Source of the DNA: Sphingobacteriaceae bacterium
GTDB taxonomy: Bacteria > Bacteroidota > Bacteroidia > Sphingobacteriales > Sphingobacteriaceae
DNA: 41,950 nt
Direction: 5' to 3'
Assembly (NCBI GenBank): GCA_014380615.1
Contig: JACMJM010000023.1
Span: forward strand, 1 to 41,950
Position numbers and translations under genes: made by a program
Notes under the pieces: model-generated
The model's database searches: none
What the model saw: only the letters and a program-made list of their open reading frames with translations
Told to the model about the DNA's origin: nothing
Part shown: in pieces, positions 32,461 to 40,835 of the stretch
How positions within the stretch are numbered: the first letter of the stretch is position 1
Layout: each line of letters opens with the position of its first letter

Positions 32461-33216
32461 ATGCTTAAACAAGAGCGATTCAAGGCATTCGTAGAGTATT
32501 TTTCTACTCATCAACCAAACGCCCAGACAGAACTACACTACAACAATCCGTTTCAATTATTGGTAGCGGTAATTTTATCGGCTCAATGCACCGATAAGCG
32601 CATCAATCAAATTACCCCCGCCCTGTTTGAGAAATATCCGGATGCCATTACTCTGTCGCAAGCCAGTGCTGAAGAGGTATTTGAATTGATACGCTCCGTG
32701 AGTTATCCGAACAATAAGGCGAAGCACCTGGTTGGCATGGCCAGGCTTTTGGCAGAAAAATTTGACGGAGAAGTACCATCGTCGATGGAAGATCTGCAGA
32801 CACTGCCGGGAGTAGGAAGAAAAACCGCCAATGTGATTACATCCATAGTGTTCGAAGCGCCGGCCTTAGCGGTTGACACCCATGTTTTCCGTGTGGCAAA
32901 TCGCTTGGGTTTAACCCGAAACGCCACCACTCCGCTCGCTGTAGAGAAACAATTAGTCAACTATCTCCCTGAGGAAACTATCCGTCATTCTCATCACTGG
33001 CTTATTCTTCACGGCCGCTATGTTTGCCAGGCCAGAAGGCCAAAATGCGAAGTTTGCCCCATAACCTGGTTTTGCAAGTATTATGCGTACCAGCAAACCG
33101 CAACCGCCTTAACCAAAGCCGCTATTGCCGATCGTAAAAAAGAAAAAGCATTGAAAGAACGAAAAAAAGCAAACAAACTTTCCACAGTGCTTAAAAAATT
33201 CGAAGTAAAAGAATAA
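32461..33216 (+). CDS. nth: Endonuclease III
   Basis: 251 residues from the ATG at 32461; a TTG 6 nt upstream is rejected because it lies in the promoter box, and the alignment to E. coli Nth by eye fits the ATG. Helix-hairpin-helix 'LPGVGRKTANVI' with Lys121, catalytic Asp139 in 'VDTHVFRVANRLGL', and the iron-sulfur ligands in 'CQARRPKCEVCPITWFC' (C-x6-C-x2-C-x5-C) are all present. It is a glycosylase/AP lyase for oxidised pyrimidines in base excision repair. A lysine-rich C-terminal tail of about 30 residues ('KKEKALKERKKANK') extends past the usual Nth end. Confidence 0.96.
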   Translation: MLKQERFKAFVEYFSTHQPNAQTELHYNNPFQLLVAVILSAQCTDKRINQITPALFEKYPDAITLSQASAEEVFELIRSVSYPNNKAKHLVGMARLLAEKFDGEVPSSMEDLQTLPGVGRKTANVITSIVFEAPALAVDTHVFRVANRLGLTRNATTPLAVEKQLVNYLPEETIRHSHHWLILHGRYVCQARRPKCEVCPITWFCKYYAYQQTATALTKAAIADRKKEKALKERKKANKLSTVLKKFEVKE

Positions 33217-33272
33217 ATTTAGATTCCGGCAAAACACTTTGATAAAAATTTTAGCATTTTGTTTAAATTAAT

Positions 33273-33280
33273 TATATTCG
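33273..33280 (+). promoter_or_regulatory. Variant -7 box upstream of recA
   Basis: TATATTCG (TAnnTTTG with one substitution) ends 20 nt before the recA ATG. No LexA-type palindrome is evident in the 84-bp gap. Confidence 0.35.
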
Positions 33281-33300
33281 CCCCAAGATAAACTAAAATA

Positions 33301-34320
33301 ATGAGCAACGCAGATAAATTGAAAGCACTCCAGCTTACTCTTGATAAACTTGAGAAATCATATGGTAAAGGAACTGTAATGAAATTGGGTGATACGGCGA
33401 TTGAGAAAACGGATGCCATATCTACCGGATCATTAACACTTGATATCGCCCTCGGGATAGGGGGCTTACCTAAAGGCCGTGTGATTGAAATTTACGGACC
33501 CGAATCTTCCGGTAAAACCACTTTAGCCATTCATGCTATTGCCGAAGCCCAGAAAAAAGGTGGCATTGCCGCATTTATTGACGCTGAACACGCTTTCGAT
33601 AAATATTATGCCAAGAAATTGGGTGTTGATATAGAAAATCTTCTTATTTCTCAGCCTGATAACGGCGAGCAGGCACTTGAAATTGCCGACAATCTTATCC
33701 GGTCGGGTGCCATTGATATTATTGTTATCGACTCGGTTGCCGCATTGGTGCCTAAAGCGGAAATTGAAGGTGAGATGGGCGATTCGAAAATGGGTTTACA
33801 GGCTCGTTTAATGTCGCAGGCATTGAGAAAGCTTACCGGTACTATTTCTAAAACAGGATGCTGCTGTATCTTTATCAATCAGTTAAGAGAAAAAATCGGT
33901 GTTATGTTCGGAAACCCTGAAACAACTACCGGTGGTAACGCACTTAAATTCTACGCATCTGTACGTTTAGATATCCGCAGAACATCTCAGATAAAAGACA
34001 GTGAGGAAGTATCAGGAAACCGGGTTAAGGTTAAAGTTGTAAAAAATAAGGTTGCCCCTCCTTTCCGTATAGCTGAATTCGACATTATGTTTGGCCAGGG
34101 TATTTCTAAAGCGGGTGAGATAATTGATCTCGGTGTAGAATTCGATATTATCCGCAAATCAGGTTCGTGGTTTAGCTACAACGACACCAAGCTTGGCCAG
34201 GGGCGCGATGCGGTTAAGCAACTGATTCTTGATAATCCGGAACTTATGGACGAGCTTGAAATTAAAATCAGGGAAACCGTAACCGGAGAAAAACTTGAAG
34301 AGGTTTTAGGAAGAGATTAA
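33301..34320 (+). CDS. recA: Recombinase RecA
   Basis: 339 residues. Walker A 'GPESSGKTT' (66-74), '[11 protein letters not shown]', Walker B-like '[23 protein letters not shown]', '[19 protein letters not shown]' (L2 region) and '[13 protein letters not shown]' are all as in canonical RecA. It forms filaments on single-stranded DNA for recombination and the DNA-damage response. The acidic C-terminal tail is short. Monocistronic, followed by a very strong terminator. Confidence 0.98.
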   Translation: MSNADKLKALQLTLDKLEKSYGKGTVMKLGDTAIEKTDAISTGSLTLDIALGIGGLPKGRVIEIYGPESSGKTTLAIHAIAEAQKKGGIAAFIDAEHAFDKYYAKKLGVDIENLLISQPDNGEQALEIADNLIRSGAIDIIVIDSVAALVPKAEIEGEMGDSKMGLQARLMSQALRKLTGTISKTGCCCIFINQLREKIGVMFGNPETTTGGNALKFYASVRLDIRRTSQIKDSEEVSGNRVKVKVVKNKVAPPFRIAEFDIMFGQGISKAGEIIDLGVEFDIIRKSGSWFSYNDTKLGQGRDAVKQLILDNPELMDELEIKIRETVTGEKLEEVLGRD

Positions 34321-34334
34321 ACCGCTCATAAATT

Positions 34335-34380
34335 AACGCAAAAGAGGCCCCATTTTTTATTTTGGGGCCTCTTTTGCGTT
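34335..34380 (+). terminator. Strong terminator of recA
   Basis: A perfect 17-bp stem (34335-34351 with 34364-34380) with a T-rich 12-nt loop. The A/T outer part lets it work on either strand, including for the convergent sensor-kinase gene ending at 34407. Confidence 0.9.
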
Positions 34381-34406
34381 TGGCGTTGCCCTACATTGAG
34401 CTTAAT

Positions 34407-37400
34407 TTAACATTGCGTTACATTGAGCGCACATGTTCGTGAAGCCTCGGCCAAAACCTTTAACAGTTCTTCCATCACCACAGGCTTGGCAATATAATAA
34501 TTCATGCCTGCCTGGAAACACTCTTCTTTATCTTCAACCATTGCATTTGCCGTCATTGCTACTATAATCGGCTGCTTTTCGAAGGTTTTTCTGATTTGCC
34601 TTGTAGCTTCCAGCCCATCCATTTCGGGCATTTGAACATCCATTAATATCACCTCGTGGAAATTCTTTTGCAATGCCTGCACAGCCTCAAGCCCGTTTGA
34701 GGCAAGGCTTGGTTTGTACCCTAATTTACTTAGAACCCTGATTATCAGCTTTTGATTTATTAAATTATCTTCGGCAATCAGTATTTTTAAAGGATTCTCT
34801 TCGGCAAACTTCTCATAAAGCACGTTAACAGGTTTTGCTTCGGGCGCAACAGACTTAACGGTATTAAAAGCCAGCTGAATTACTTTAAGCAATTGCTGCT
34901 GCTTAACAGGCTTGGTTATAATTGAACTGAAGAGATCGGCATATTTTTTTCTTGTTTCATCACCAATCGAACTCAATAAAATTATCGGCAAAGCAGGATA
35001 ATCCTTTTTAACCAGGGTACTTAAATGAACTCCGTCCATTTCCGGCATTTGCATGTCGGTGATTATTAATTCAAATAGTTTGCTTTCCTTCAACAAAGAA
35101 AGTGCTTCCGTGGCCGATTGTGCGGTTTCTACAGCCAAATTCCACTGCTTTAACTGCTGCCCGAGAATGCGTAAATTAGTTTGATTATCATCAACAATAA
35201 GAACACGTTTACCCTGATGAGAAACAATGGCTTTATTAAGGTCGTTTTCTACAGATTCCCCTTTGGGAAGGATTATGGAGAAGCTAAACGTGGTACCTTC
35301 ATTTAATTCACTCTCGACAACAATTTTACCTCCCATTAAGTTAACCAGCCTGTCGCAAATTACCAGCCCTAAGCCTGTACCGCCATATTTTCGTGTTATG
35401 GATGAGTCTACCTGCGAAAAGGCTTTAAACAAACGCGAGATCTTATCTGAAGGAATTCCTATCCCGGTATCTTTGATTTCGAATCGCAACTCCAATTCAT
35501 CCTCATTAATTTCCTTCGCTAAAGTAACACCTACATAAATTTCTCCCTCCTGTGTAAATTTAATGGCATTACCTACCAGATTGATTAACACCTGACGAAG
35601 CCTCATGCTGTCGCCAACCAGATGAGTTGCGATTGACGGATCGATATAACTGATGAGATCTATGCCCGTTTGAGCGGCTTTACCCGAAAAAATATCAAGA
35701 ACATCTTCAACACACTGTCTTAAATCAAAATCATGCGGATCGAGTTCCAGGCTGCCTGACTCGGTTTTTGAGAAATCAAGTATATCGTTAATAACATTTA
35801 ACAAAGCCTCGCCACTGGTTTTTATGGTATCTGCGTATTCTCTTTGCTCCTGATCAAGCGATGTCTCACATAATAACGACGACATCCCTAAAACGCCGTT
35901 CATCGGCGTTCTGATTTCGTGGCTCATTACCGCTAGAAAAGAACTTTTCGCCAGGTTGGCCTTCTCTGCCTCCTCGCGCGCACTTTGCGACTCAATAGTT
36001 TGAATTCGTAATTCTTCTGATTGCGCCTGCAGCTCTTCAGACTGGGCCTGCAGTTCTTCATTTATACTTTGAAGGGCACTCGCCTGGTTCTCAATTTTAG
36101 AGGTACGTTCTTTTACCTGCTTCTCTAACTCTTCCTTTTGAGCTTTCAGCGCAGCGGTTCGGTAAACGAAGAACAAATAAATACTACCGGCCACGACCAA
36201 AACAACTAAAGTTCTGAACCACCAGGTCATCCAATAAGGAGGGTTGATTACAATTTTAATAGATGTACCTTGTTTATTCCATAAACCATCGTTATTAGAG
36301 GCTTTAACCTGCAAAACATAGTTACCCGGAGATAAATTGGTATAAGTTGCGAACCGTTTTGAGCCTACATAGTTCCAGTCCTTATCAAAGCCCTCGAGCT
36401 TGTAAGCGTACTCATTGTTTTCTGCGGAGGTATAGTTCAATGCCGCAAACTCGAAAGAGAGAAACACCGACTTTTCGTGCGGAAGAACAATTTCTTTAGC
36501 CACCAAAATATCCTGACTTAATGGCGAATTCGTTTCCTGAAAAGTTACCGGCTTATTAAATAATAAAAAATTTGTAAAAACAACCGGAGGGACATCAGTA
36601 TTATATTTTACACTATCAGGATGAAAAATATTATACCCATTATTGCCGGCAAAATACATGGTTCCACTTTTATTCTGGTAACATGCGCCAGTATTAAATT
36701 CGTCCGATTGCAAACCGTCCGTTACATCATAATTTCTAAAAACTTTGGTTTTCGGATTGAACTTACTGATTCCTTTATTTGAACTGATCCATAAATTACC
36801 ATTTTTATCTTGCAGTATCCCCTTAATTGCATCGCTTGGCAAACCATCTTTCATGGAATAGGTTGCAATGCAGACGTTATTTTTAACTATTGATAAACCG
36901 AGGCTTGTTCCAACCCATAAAGTGCCGTTTTTGTCTTCCAGCATACACGTTACATTGGGCTCGAGAATGCTTTTCACTAACGGAACCTTCGTAAAAAGAC
37001 CCTTAATCGGATCGAAGATATTCAATCCGCTTTCGGTACCCACCCATATGCGGCCATCCTTATCTTCATAAAGTGCATGCACGATATCATCTAACAGCCG
37101 GTTTTTATCGCCTTTATTTGACTTGTATTTGGTATTTGCTTTCGTAGATAAATTAAGCTTATTAAGCCCCCCTCCCAAACTACCTATCAATAGATTACCA
37201 TAACGGTCTTTTAGTATACACGACATATTTTTCCCCGACAGCCTGTTGGCTCCCGCCACTTTACTATCAGTAGGATAATGTGTTATCGTTTTCTTTTTAT
37301 AATCCAGGATATCGAGCCCTGCGTCTTTGTCGAAACCTATGGCGAAAATTTCATTATCAATTTCTAAGATTGAACGAACACTATTTGAGCTTAAGGAATT

Positions 37401-38627
37401 GCGTACCGAAGAATCAGACAGCAGAAACTCAAATTTTCTAGTCTGGGGATCATATATATTTACACCACCGCCATCGGTTGCCGCCCAAACCCGTTGTTTG
37501 CTATCTTCAATAATACCTTGTACATACTTATTATTTAGCCCCTTGCCCTGAAGGTTTTGGGGAATATGCCTGAATTTATCGCCGTTTTTAGGTAAAAAAC
37601 TTACTCCTCCCGCCCGGGTACCAAACCAAAAGTTCCCGAAATTATCTTTGTAAACGGCTCTTATCCAATAATGAGTTAAGCTCTGAGAATCATAGGGATT
37701 AGGTTCGTAGGAGAACGATGTATTAGTTTGAGGATTAAACACACAAACCCCTTTACTTTCTGTACCCAACAACAAATTCCCCCTGCTGTCTTCATCTATA
37801 TCCCAAATAAGAGCATCGGTCAAACCATTCTTTTGCGAAGCCTCGTATTTTAAATTAACGAATGAGCGACTGGTGCTTACATACCGCGATAAACCTACAC
37901 GATACACACTAAGCCATATATTCCCCTTTGAGTCTTTGAATATATCTCTTATATTTTTTCCGGGAATATTTGTTGGATTTTTTACATCGGTGCGAAATCT
38001 GATAGCCCTTTTTGCTTTCAAATCCACCTGATCAAGCCCCAACCGGTTAGCTACCCAAAAAACATCTTCCGAAAACTCAAAGATCTTAAGGATATTATTT
38101 CCACTAGCTCCTTTCTGAACAAACCCGCTGAACTTATTCTCAGCAACATTATATAAAAATATCCCGTCGCCTTGTGTGGCAATACAAATGCGTCCTTTGG
38201 AGTCGACAATGAGATCGCTTACTTTAATCGTTTTCCCGGCCGGATTAAAGCTAATAAATATATTTTTTTCTCTGTCGAGCTTACTTAGCCCCTTATTGGT
38301 ACCAATCCAGAGATTACCATTTTTGTCTTCAACTATATCATTAATACTATTATCACTGATACTTTTAGGATCGGCGGGGTTGTTAGTGTACACTGTTACA
38401 TTATATCCATCGTACCTGTTTAAACCATTTCTGGTTCCAAACCACATAAAACCCTTGCTATCCTTAACAATACATTGTACAAAGGTTTGTGATAATCCCT
38501 CCTTTAACGAGATATTTTTAAACTTAACCTCGGCAGGTTGTGCAAAGGCGGCACCCTTACCCAGAAAAGCAAAAGCAATTAAAAGTGAATAAAGCTTGAT
38601 GCGTTTATTATGTATACTTTTTTTCAT
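34407..38627 (-). CDS. Hybrid two-component sensor kinase with beta-propeller ectodomain
   Basis: 1406 residues. Order: signal peptide (1-29), a two-blade-set propeller of 'DSKGNIWIGT'-type repeats (about 40-690), Y_Y_Y domain (about 735-798; '[19 protein letters not shown]'), one TM (about 806-826), coiled coil (about 830-890, with a tandem LQAQSEE repeat), HisKA with His903 in '[15 protein letters not shown]', HATPase ('[13 protein letters not shown]', 'DTGIGIP', 'GGTGLGL'), and two receiver domains with Asp1191 ('[10 protein letters not shown]') and Asp1330 ('[10 protein letters not shown]'). This resembles the Bacteroidota hybrid sensors that control polysaccharide use, but the AraC-type DNA-binding domain is missing, so signal output must pass to another protein. 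No carbohydrate genes adjoin it. Confidence 0.94.
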   Translation of the reverse strand: MKKSIHNKRIKLYSLLIAFAFLGKGAAFAQPAEVKFKNISLKEGLSQTFVQCIVKDSKGFMWFGTRNGLNRYDGYNVTVYTNNPADPKSISDNSINDIVEDKNGNLWIGTNKGLSKLDREKNIFISFNPAGKTIKVSDLIVDSKGRICIATQGDGIFLYNVAENKFSGFVQKGASGNNILKIFEFSEDVFWVANRLGLDQVDLKAKRAIRFRTDVKNPTNIPGKNIRDIFKDSKGNIWLSVYRVGLSRYVSTSRSFVNLKYEASQKNGLTDALIWDIDEDSRGNLLLGTESKGVCVFNPQTNTSFSYEPNPYDSQSLTHYWIRAVYKDNFGNFWFGTRAGGVSFLPKNGDKFRHIPQNLQGKGLNNKYVQGIIEDSKQRVWAATDGGGVNIYDPQTRKFEFLLSDSSVRNSLSSNSVRSILEIDNEIFAIGFDKDAGLDILDYKKKTITHYPTDSKVAGANRLSGKNMSCILKDRYGNLLIGSLGGGLNKLNLSTKANTKYKSNKGDKNRLLDDIVHALYEDKDGRIWVGTESGLNIFDPIKGLFTKVPLVKSILEPNVTCMLEDKNGTLWVGTSLGLSIVKNNVCIATYSMKDGLPSDAIKGILQDKNGNLWISSNKGISKFNPKTKVFRNYDVTDGLQSDEFNTGACYQNKSGTMYFAGNNGYNIFHPDSVKYNTDVPPVVFTNFLLFNKPVTFQETNSPLSQDILVAKEIVLPHEKSVFLSFEFAALNYTSAENNEYAYKLEGFDKDWNYVGSKRFATYTNLSPGNYVLQVKASNNDGLWNKQGTSIKIVINPPYWMTWWFRTLVVLVVAGSIYLFFVYRTAALKAQKEELEKQVKERTSKIENQASALQSINEELQAQSEELQAQSEELRIQTIESQSAREEAEKANLAKSSFLAVMSHEIRTPMNGVLGMSSLLCETSLDQEQREYADTIKTSGEALLNVINDILDFSKTESGSLELDPHDFDLRQCVEDVLDIFSGKAAQTGIDLISYIDPSIATHLVGDSMRLRQVLINLVGNAIKFTQEGEIYVGVTLAKEINEDELELRFEIKDTGIGIPSDKISRLFKAFSQVDSSITRKYGGTGLGLVICDRLVNLMGGKIVVESELNEGTTFSFSIILPKGESVENDLNKAIVSHQGKRVLIVDDNQTNLRILGQQLKQWNLAVETAQSATEALSLLKESKLFELIITDMQMPEMDGVHLSTLVKKDYPALPIILLSSIGDETRKKYADLFSSIITKPVKQQQLLKVIQLAFNTVKSVAPEAKPVNVLYEKFAEENPLKILIAEDNLINQKLIIRVLSKLGYKPSLASNGLEAVQALQKNFHEVILMDVQMPEMDGLEATRQIRKTFEKQPIIVAMTANAMVEDKEECFQAGMNYYIAKPVVMEELLKVLAEASRTCALNVTQC
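36018..36059 (-). repeat. Tandem 21-bp repeat encoding LQAQSEE twice
   Basis: Two adjacent 21-bp units (36018-36038 and 36039-36059) in the signalling coiled coil of the sensor kinase encode identical seven-residue units. They preserve the heptad, so the helix is lengthened by one exact heptad. Confidence 0.8.
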
Positions 38628-39166
38628 ACATCTAATTAGAGTTTACTGACTTTAGATAAGATTAATGTCGTGTCAAGGATAAAATGCCGTGCCGATTATC
38701 ACCCTTACATAGTACAATGACAACACACTAGTAGCGATTGGTTAAAGTATTTTTCTATACGGGATAAAAACCGAAAAGTTATAAAATTAACAAGATAAGT
38801 TCGGGTTCTTAAAGAGACAGTATCGCAAAATCCGGGCATTTAAAAAACGGAGGCCTGTGATTAAACCACTTGTGTTAAGGCAAAATTTCAAAACAGATAA
38901 CACTTCCTTTGTTAGCACTACCTTGCTGAGTCGGGGACAAACCCTGTCTAACCCAGCCCGAATCATTTAACATATTCTTTTAATTAATAGGTGAATCGAT
39001 AAAATCAAAACTATCCCCTTTTGTGAATTAAAGTTTAAATTAAATTTTCCAAAAAACATTTGAAAATACAAAGCATTAGTTTATTATAGTGCTTCAAAAT
39101 TTATTAAATCAATTAGTTGCTAACGCAGCTTAATTAAAGTTTAAGCCGGAGAAGGCAACTTAGCTA
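38628..39166. other. 539-bp intergenic region between divergent genes
   Basis: The region separates the sensor kinase (minus) from the acyltransferase (plus). I find no ORF above about 30 codons with start context, no tRNA and no clear TAnnTTTG box for either gene; TAAGTTCG at 38796-38803 is a weak candidate. A small nested inverted repeat lies at about 38931-38960. It is more AT-rich than the rest of the window. Confidence 0.5.
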
Positions 39167-40282
39167 ATGAAACACGAAAATAGTTTTTTATGGTTGGATC
39201 TGGTTAGAGGCTTAGCGGCATTAAGCGTATTTACCGGCCATCTGAGAATTATCTGTTTCAAAGAACTTACATTCTCCGAATCTGGCTTATTTACCAAGTT
39301 ATTTTATTTTTTAACCGGTTACGGCCATCAGGCTATAATCATCTTTTTTGTACTGAGCGGTTTTTTTATCATCAAGAGCATTGATGAATCAGCAAGAGCC
39401 AATAAGTGGAGCTTCAGCAAATATTCAATTAACAGATTATCCAGACTTTGGACCGTATTGATCCCTGCGCTTCTTGTTGGTTTTATTATTGATAAACTCG
39501 GATACAACTTTTTCTCCGATTCTTTGGGTTATACAGAGCAAATAAAGTATTTCGAAGGTCTTAATGCCAGAGAATCGTTAAACCCGTCTGTGTTTATGGG
39601 TAATGTGTTTTTTCTGCAGACGATTCTTGTTCCAACCCTGGGGTTCAATACTCCTACCTGGATCTTACCTTTTGAATTTTGGTATTATGTTTTATTCCCT
39701 GTTTTGTACTTCATTGTTTATCCAAAATATAGTTTACTTATTAAAGTGTTGTTTTCCTTATTGGCAATAGCAGTATTTATTTTTGTTGGCTCTGAAATAG
39801 CTATCTATTTCCTTGTATGGCTAATGGGTGGTGTCAGCTATATCATTTATAAAAGACTAAGCCGGGGTTTTATCTTTCCAAATTTCTTGAAGTTTTTTAT
39901 ACTCCTTGTTTTTGGTATTGTATTAGTTATGATAAGATTAAAACAGAATCCACTTTTTTTTAACGATTATACATTAGGATTCATTTTTGCTTTATTGATA
40001 CCTGTATTGTCTACCTGGAAGATAAAAACGCCCATTTTCAAAAAATTTGCAACTTATCTGTCAAACTTATCTTACACTTTATATTTAACGCACTTGCCCT
40101 TATGTATGTTCGTAACAAGCTGGCTGTCTTTCCAGGTGATGGAATCGAATGCAAAGAATTTTGTTATTTATATAGCCCTATGTTTATTTATTCTGCTTTA
40201 CTCAACGCTTTTCTGGTATTTATTTGAGCGGAACACGGATAAAGTTAAACGTTGGATCTTTAGTTTATACAGTAAATCATAA
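39167..40282 (+). CDS. Acyltransferase family 3 membrane protein
   Basis: 371 residues, about ten membrane segments. 'FLWLDLVRGLAALSVFTGHLR' at the N-terminus carries the conserved Arg and His25 of the acyltransferase-3 (OafA/NodX-like) family; 'FFVLSGFFI' and 'NRLSRLW' follow as expected. Such enzymes transfer acetyl or other acyl groups to extracytoplasmic sugars such as O-antigen, capsule or wall glycans. No glycan cluster is visible nearby, so the acceptor is unknown. The gene is more AT-rich than its housekeeping neighbours and stands alone in a gene-poor stretch, which may mean recent acquisition. Confidence 0.88.
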   Translation: MKHENSFLWLDLVRGLAALSVFTGHLRIICFKELTFSESGLFTKLFYFLTGYGHQAIIIFFVLSGFFIIKSIDESARANKWSFSKYSINRLSRLWTVLIPALLVGFIIDKLGYNFFSDSLGYTEQIKYFEGLNARESLNPSVFMGNVFFLQTILVPTLGFNTPTWILPFEFWYYVLFPVLYFIVYPKYSLLIKVLFSLLAIAVFIFVGSEIAIYFLVWLMGGVSYIIYKRLSRGFIFPNFLKFFILLVFGIVLVMIRLKQNPLFFNDYTLGFIFALLIPVLSTWKIKTPIFKKFATYLSNLSYTLYLTHLPLCMFVTSWLSFQVMESNAKNFVIYIALCLFILLYSTLFWYLFERNTDKVKRWIFSLYSKS

Positions 40283-40326
40283 GCTACCTGGCTGCTTTCT
40301 TTTGCTGGGAAACGAACGGTAATTCT

Positions 40327-40334
40327 TAGTTTTG
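40327..40334 (+). promoter_or_regulatory. -7 box upstream of the GNAT stub
   Basis: TAGTTTTG matches TAnnTTTG and ends 21 nt before the ATG at 40356. TTTG at 40301-40304 is 22 bp upstream, longer than the usual 19. Its presence suggests the stub descends from a normally expressed gene. Confidence 0.35.
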
Positions 40335-40355
40335 TTGATTACTATAAAGCAACCA

Positions 40356-40505
40356 ATGATCCTCGAAACCGATAATCTGCGAATACCCCAATGCGATCAA
40401 GAGCTTCTAGAAATAGCAACTCAAGGCAACTCTGCTTTAGAGGCTTATTTGAAGGTATATGTACCAAACCAATTAAAAGAAATATTTCTTTTAATTGGAC
40501 CATGA
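40356..40505 (+). pseudogene. N-terminal stub of a GNAT acetyltransferase
   Basis: A 49-codon ORF. Its start 'ILETDNLRIPQCDQELLE' and 'NSALEAYLKVYVPN' resemble the first 40 residues of a Bacteroidota GNAT subgroup beginning 'LET..L.L.PC...LL' and continuing 'L.V.VP..W.EF'. The similarity stops at 'VPNQ', exactly where a perfect 30-bp palindrome (40469-40498) begins, and a stop codon follows 4 bp after it. The acetyl-CoA-binding motif A is absent and I see no continuation in other frames. Judged from memory of the family, not from a search; a genuine short protein is the alternative. Confidence 0.45.
40469..40498. repeat. Perfect 30-bp palindrome
   Basis: Arms of 15 bp (40469-40483 and 40484-40498) are exact reverse complements with no spacer. 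A tract of T follows on neither strand, so it is a poor terminator. It sits at the break point of the GNAT stub. Confidence 0.9.
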
Positions 40506-40835
40506 TTAGAGAGTACATGCTCCTACATTGTGAGAATTAAGCCCAGCACTCCTACGGTTTATAAATAAATTCAGGACACTTCAGTCATTTTATTTGTTAA
40601 GATAATCTAAACTTAATTTAAACTCAGCGTTATATTTTTCTTGAAGATTTAAATTTTCAATGCAACAAATCCATATAAAATAATAGAATTATAGAGCATA
40701 TCTACCCTACAGCTCATTCATATCAGTATTTTGTATATGTTAATTTAAAAATTCCTAACAAAAGCTTAATAATTTTAATAAATTATTGAAACCGGGGCAA
40801 TTTATTTAACGTATTACAAACAAAAATTTATTTAA
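40506..40835. other. 330-bp AT-rich intergenic stretch
   Basis: Between the GNAT stub and the CHASE3 sensor gene. No ORF with supporting context, no exact TAnnTTTG box and no strong hairpin were found. The last 200 bp are very AT-rich and must hold the promoter of the sensor gene. Confidence 0.5.

Noticed and set aside
35227..38592. Several plus-strand ORFs of 67-138 codons opposite the sensor kinase.
   Set aside because: All are antisense to a well-supported reading frame with domain content; no separate start context.
39000..39059. A 30-codon minus-strand ORF in the region upstream of the acyltransferase.
   Set aside because: AT-rich frame without similarity or promoter; expected by chance in such sequence.
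40469..40498. Reading the 30-bp palindrome as an intrinsic terminator.
   Set aside because: No T-run follows on either strand and the stem is almost all A/T.
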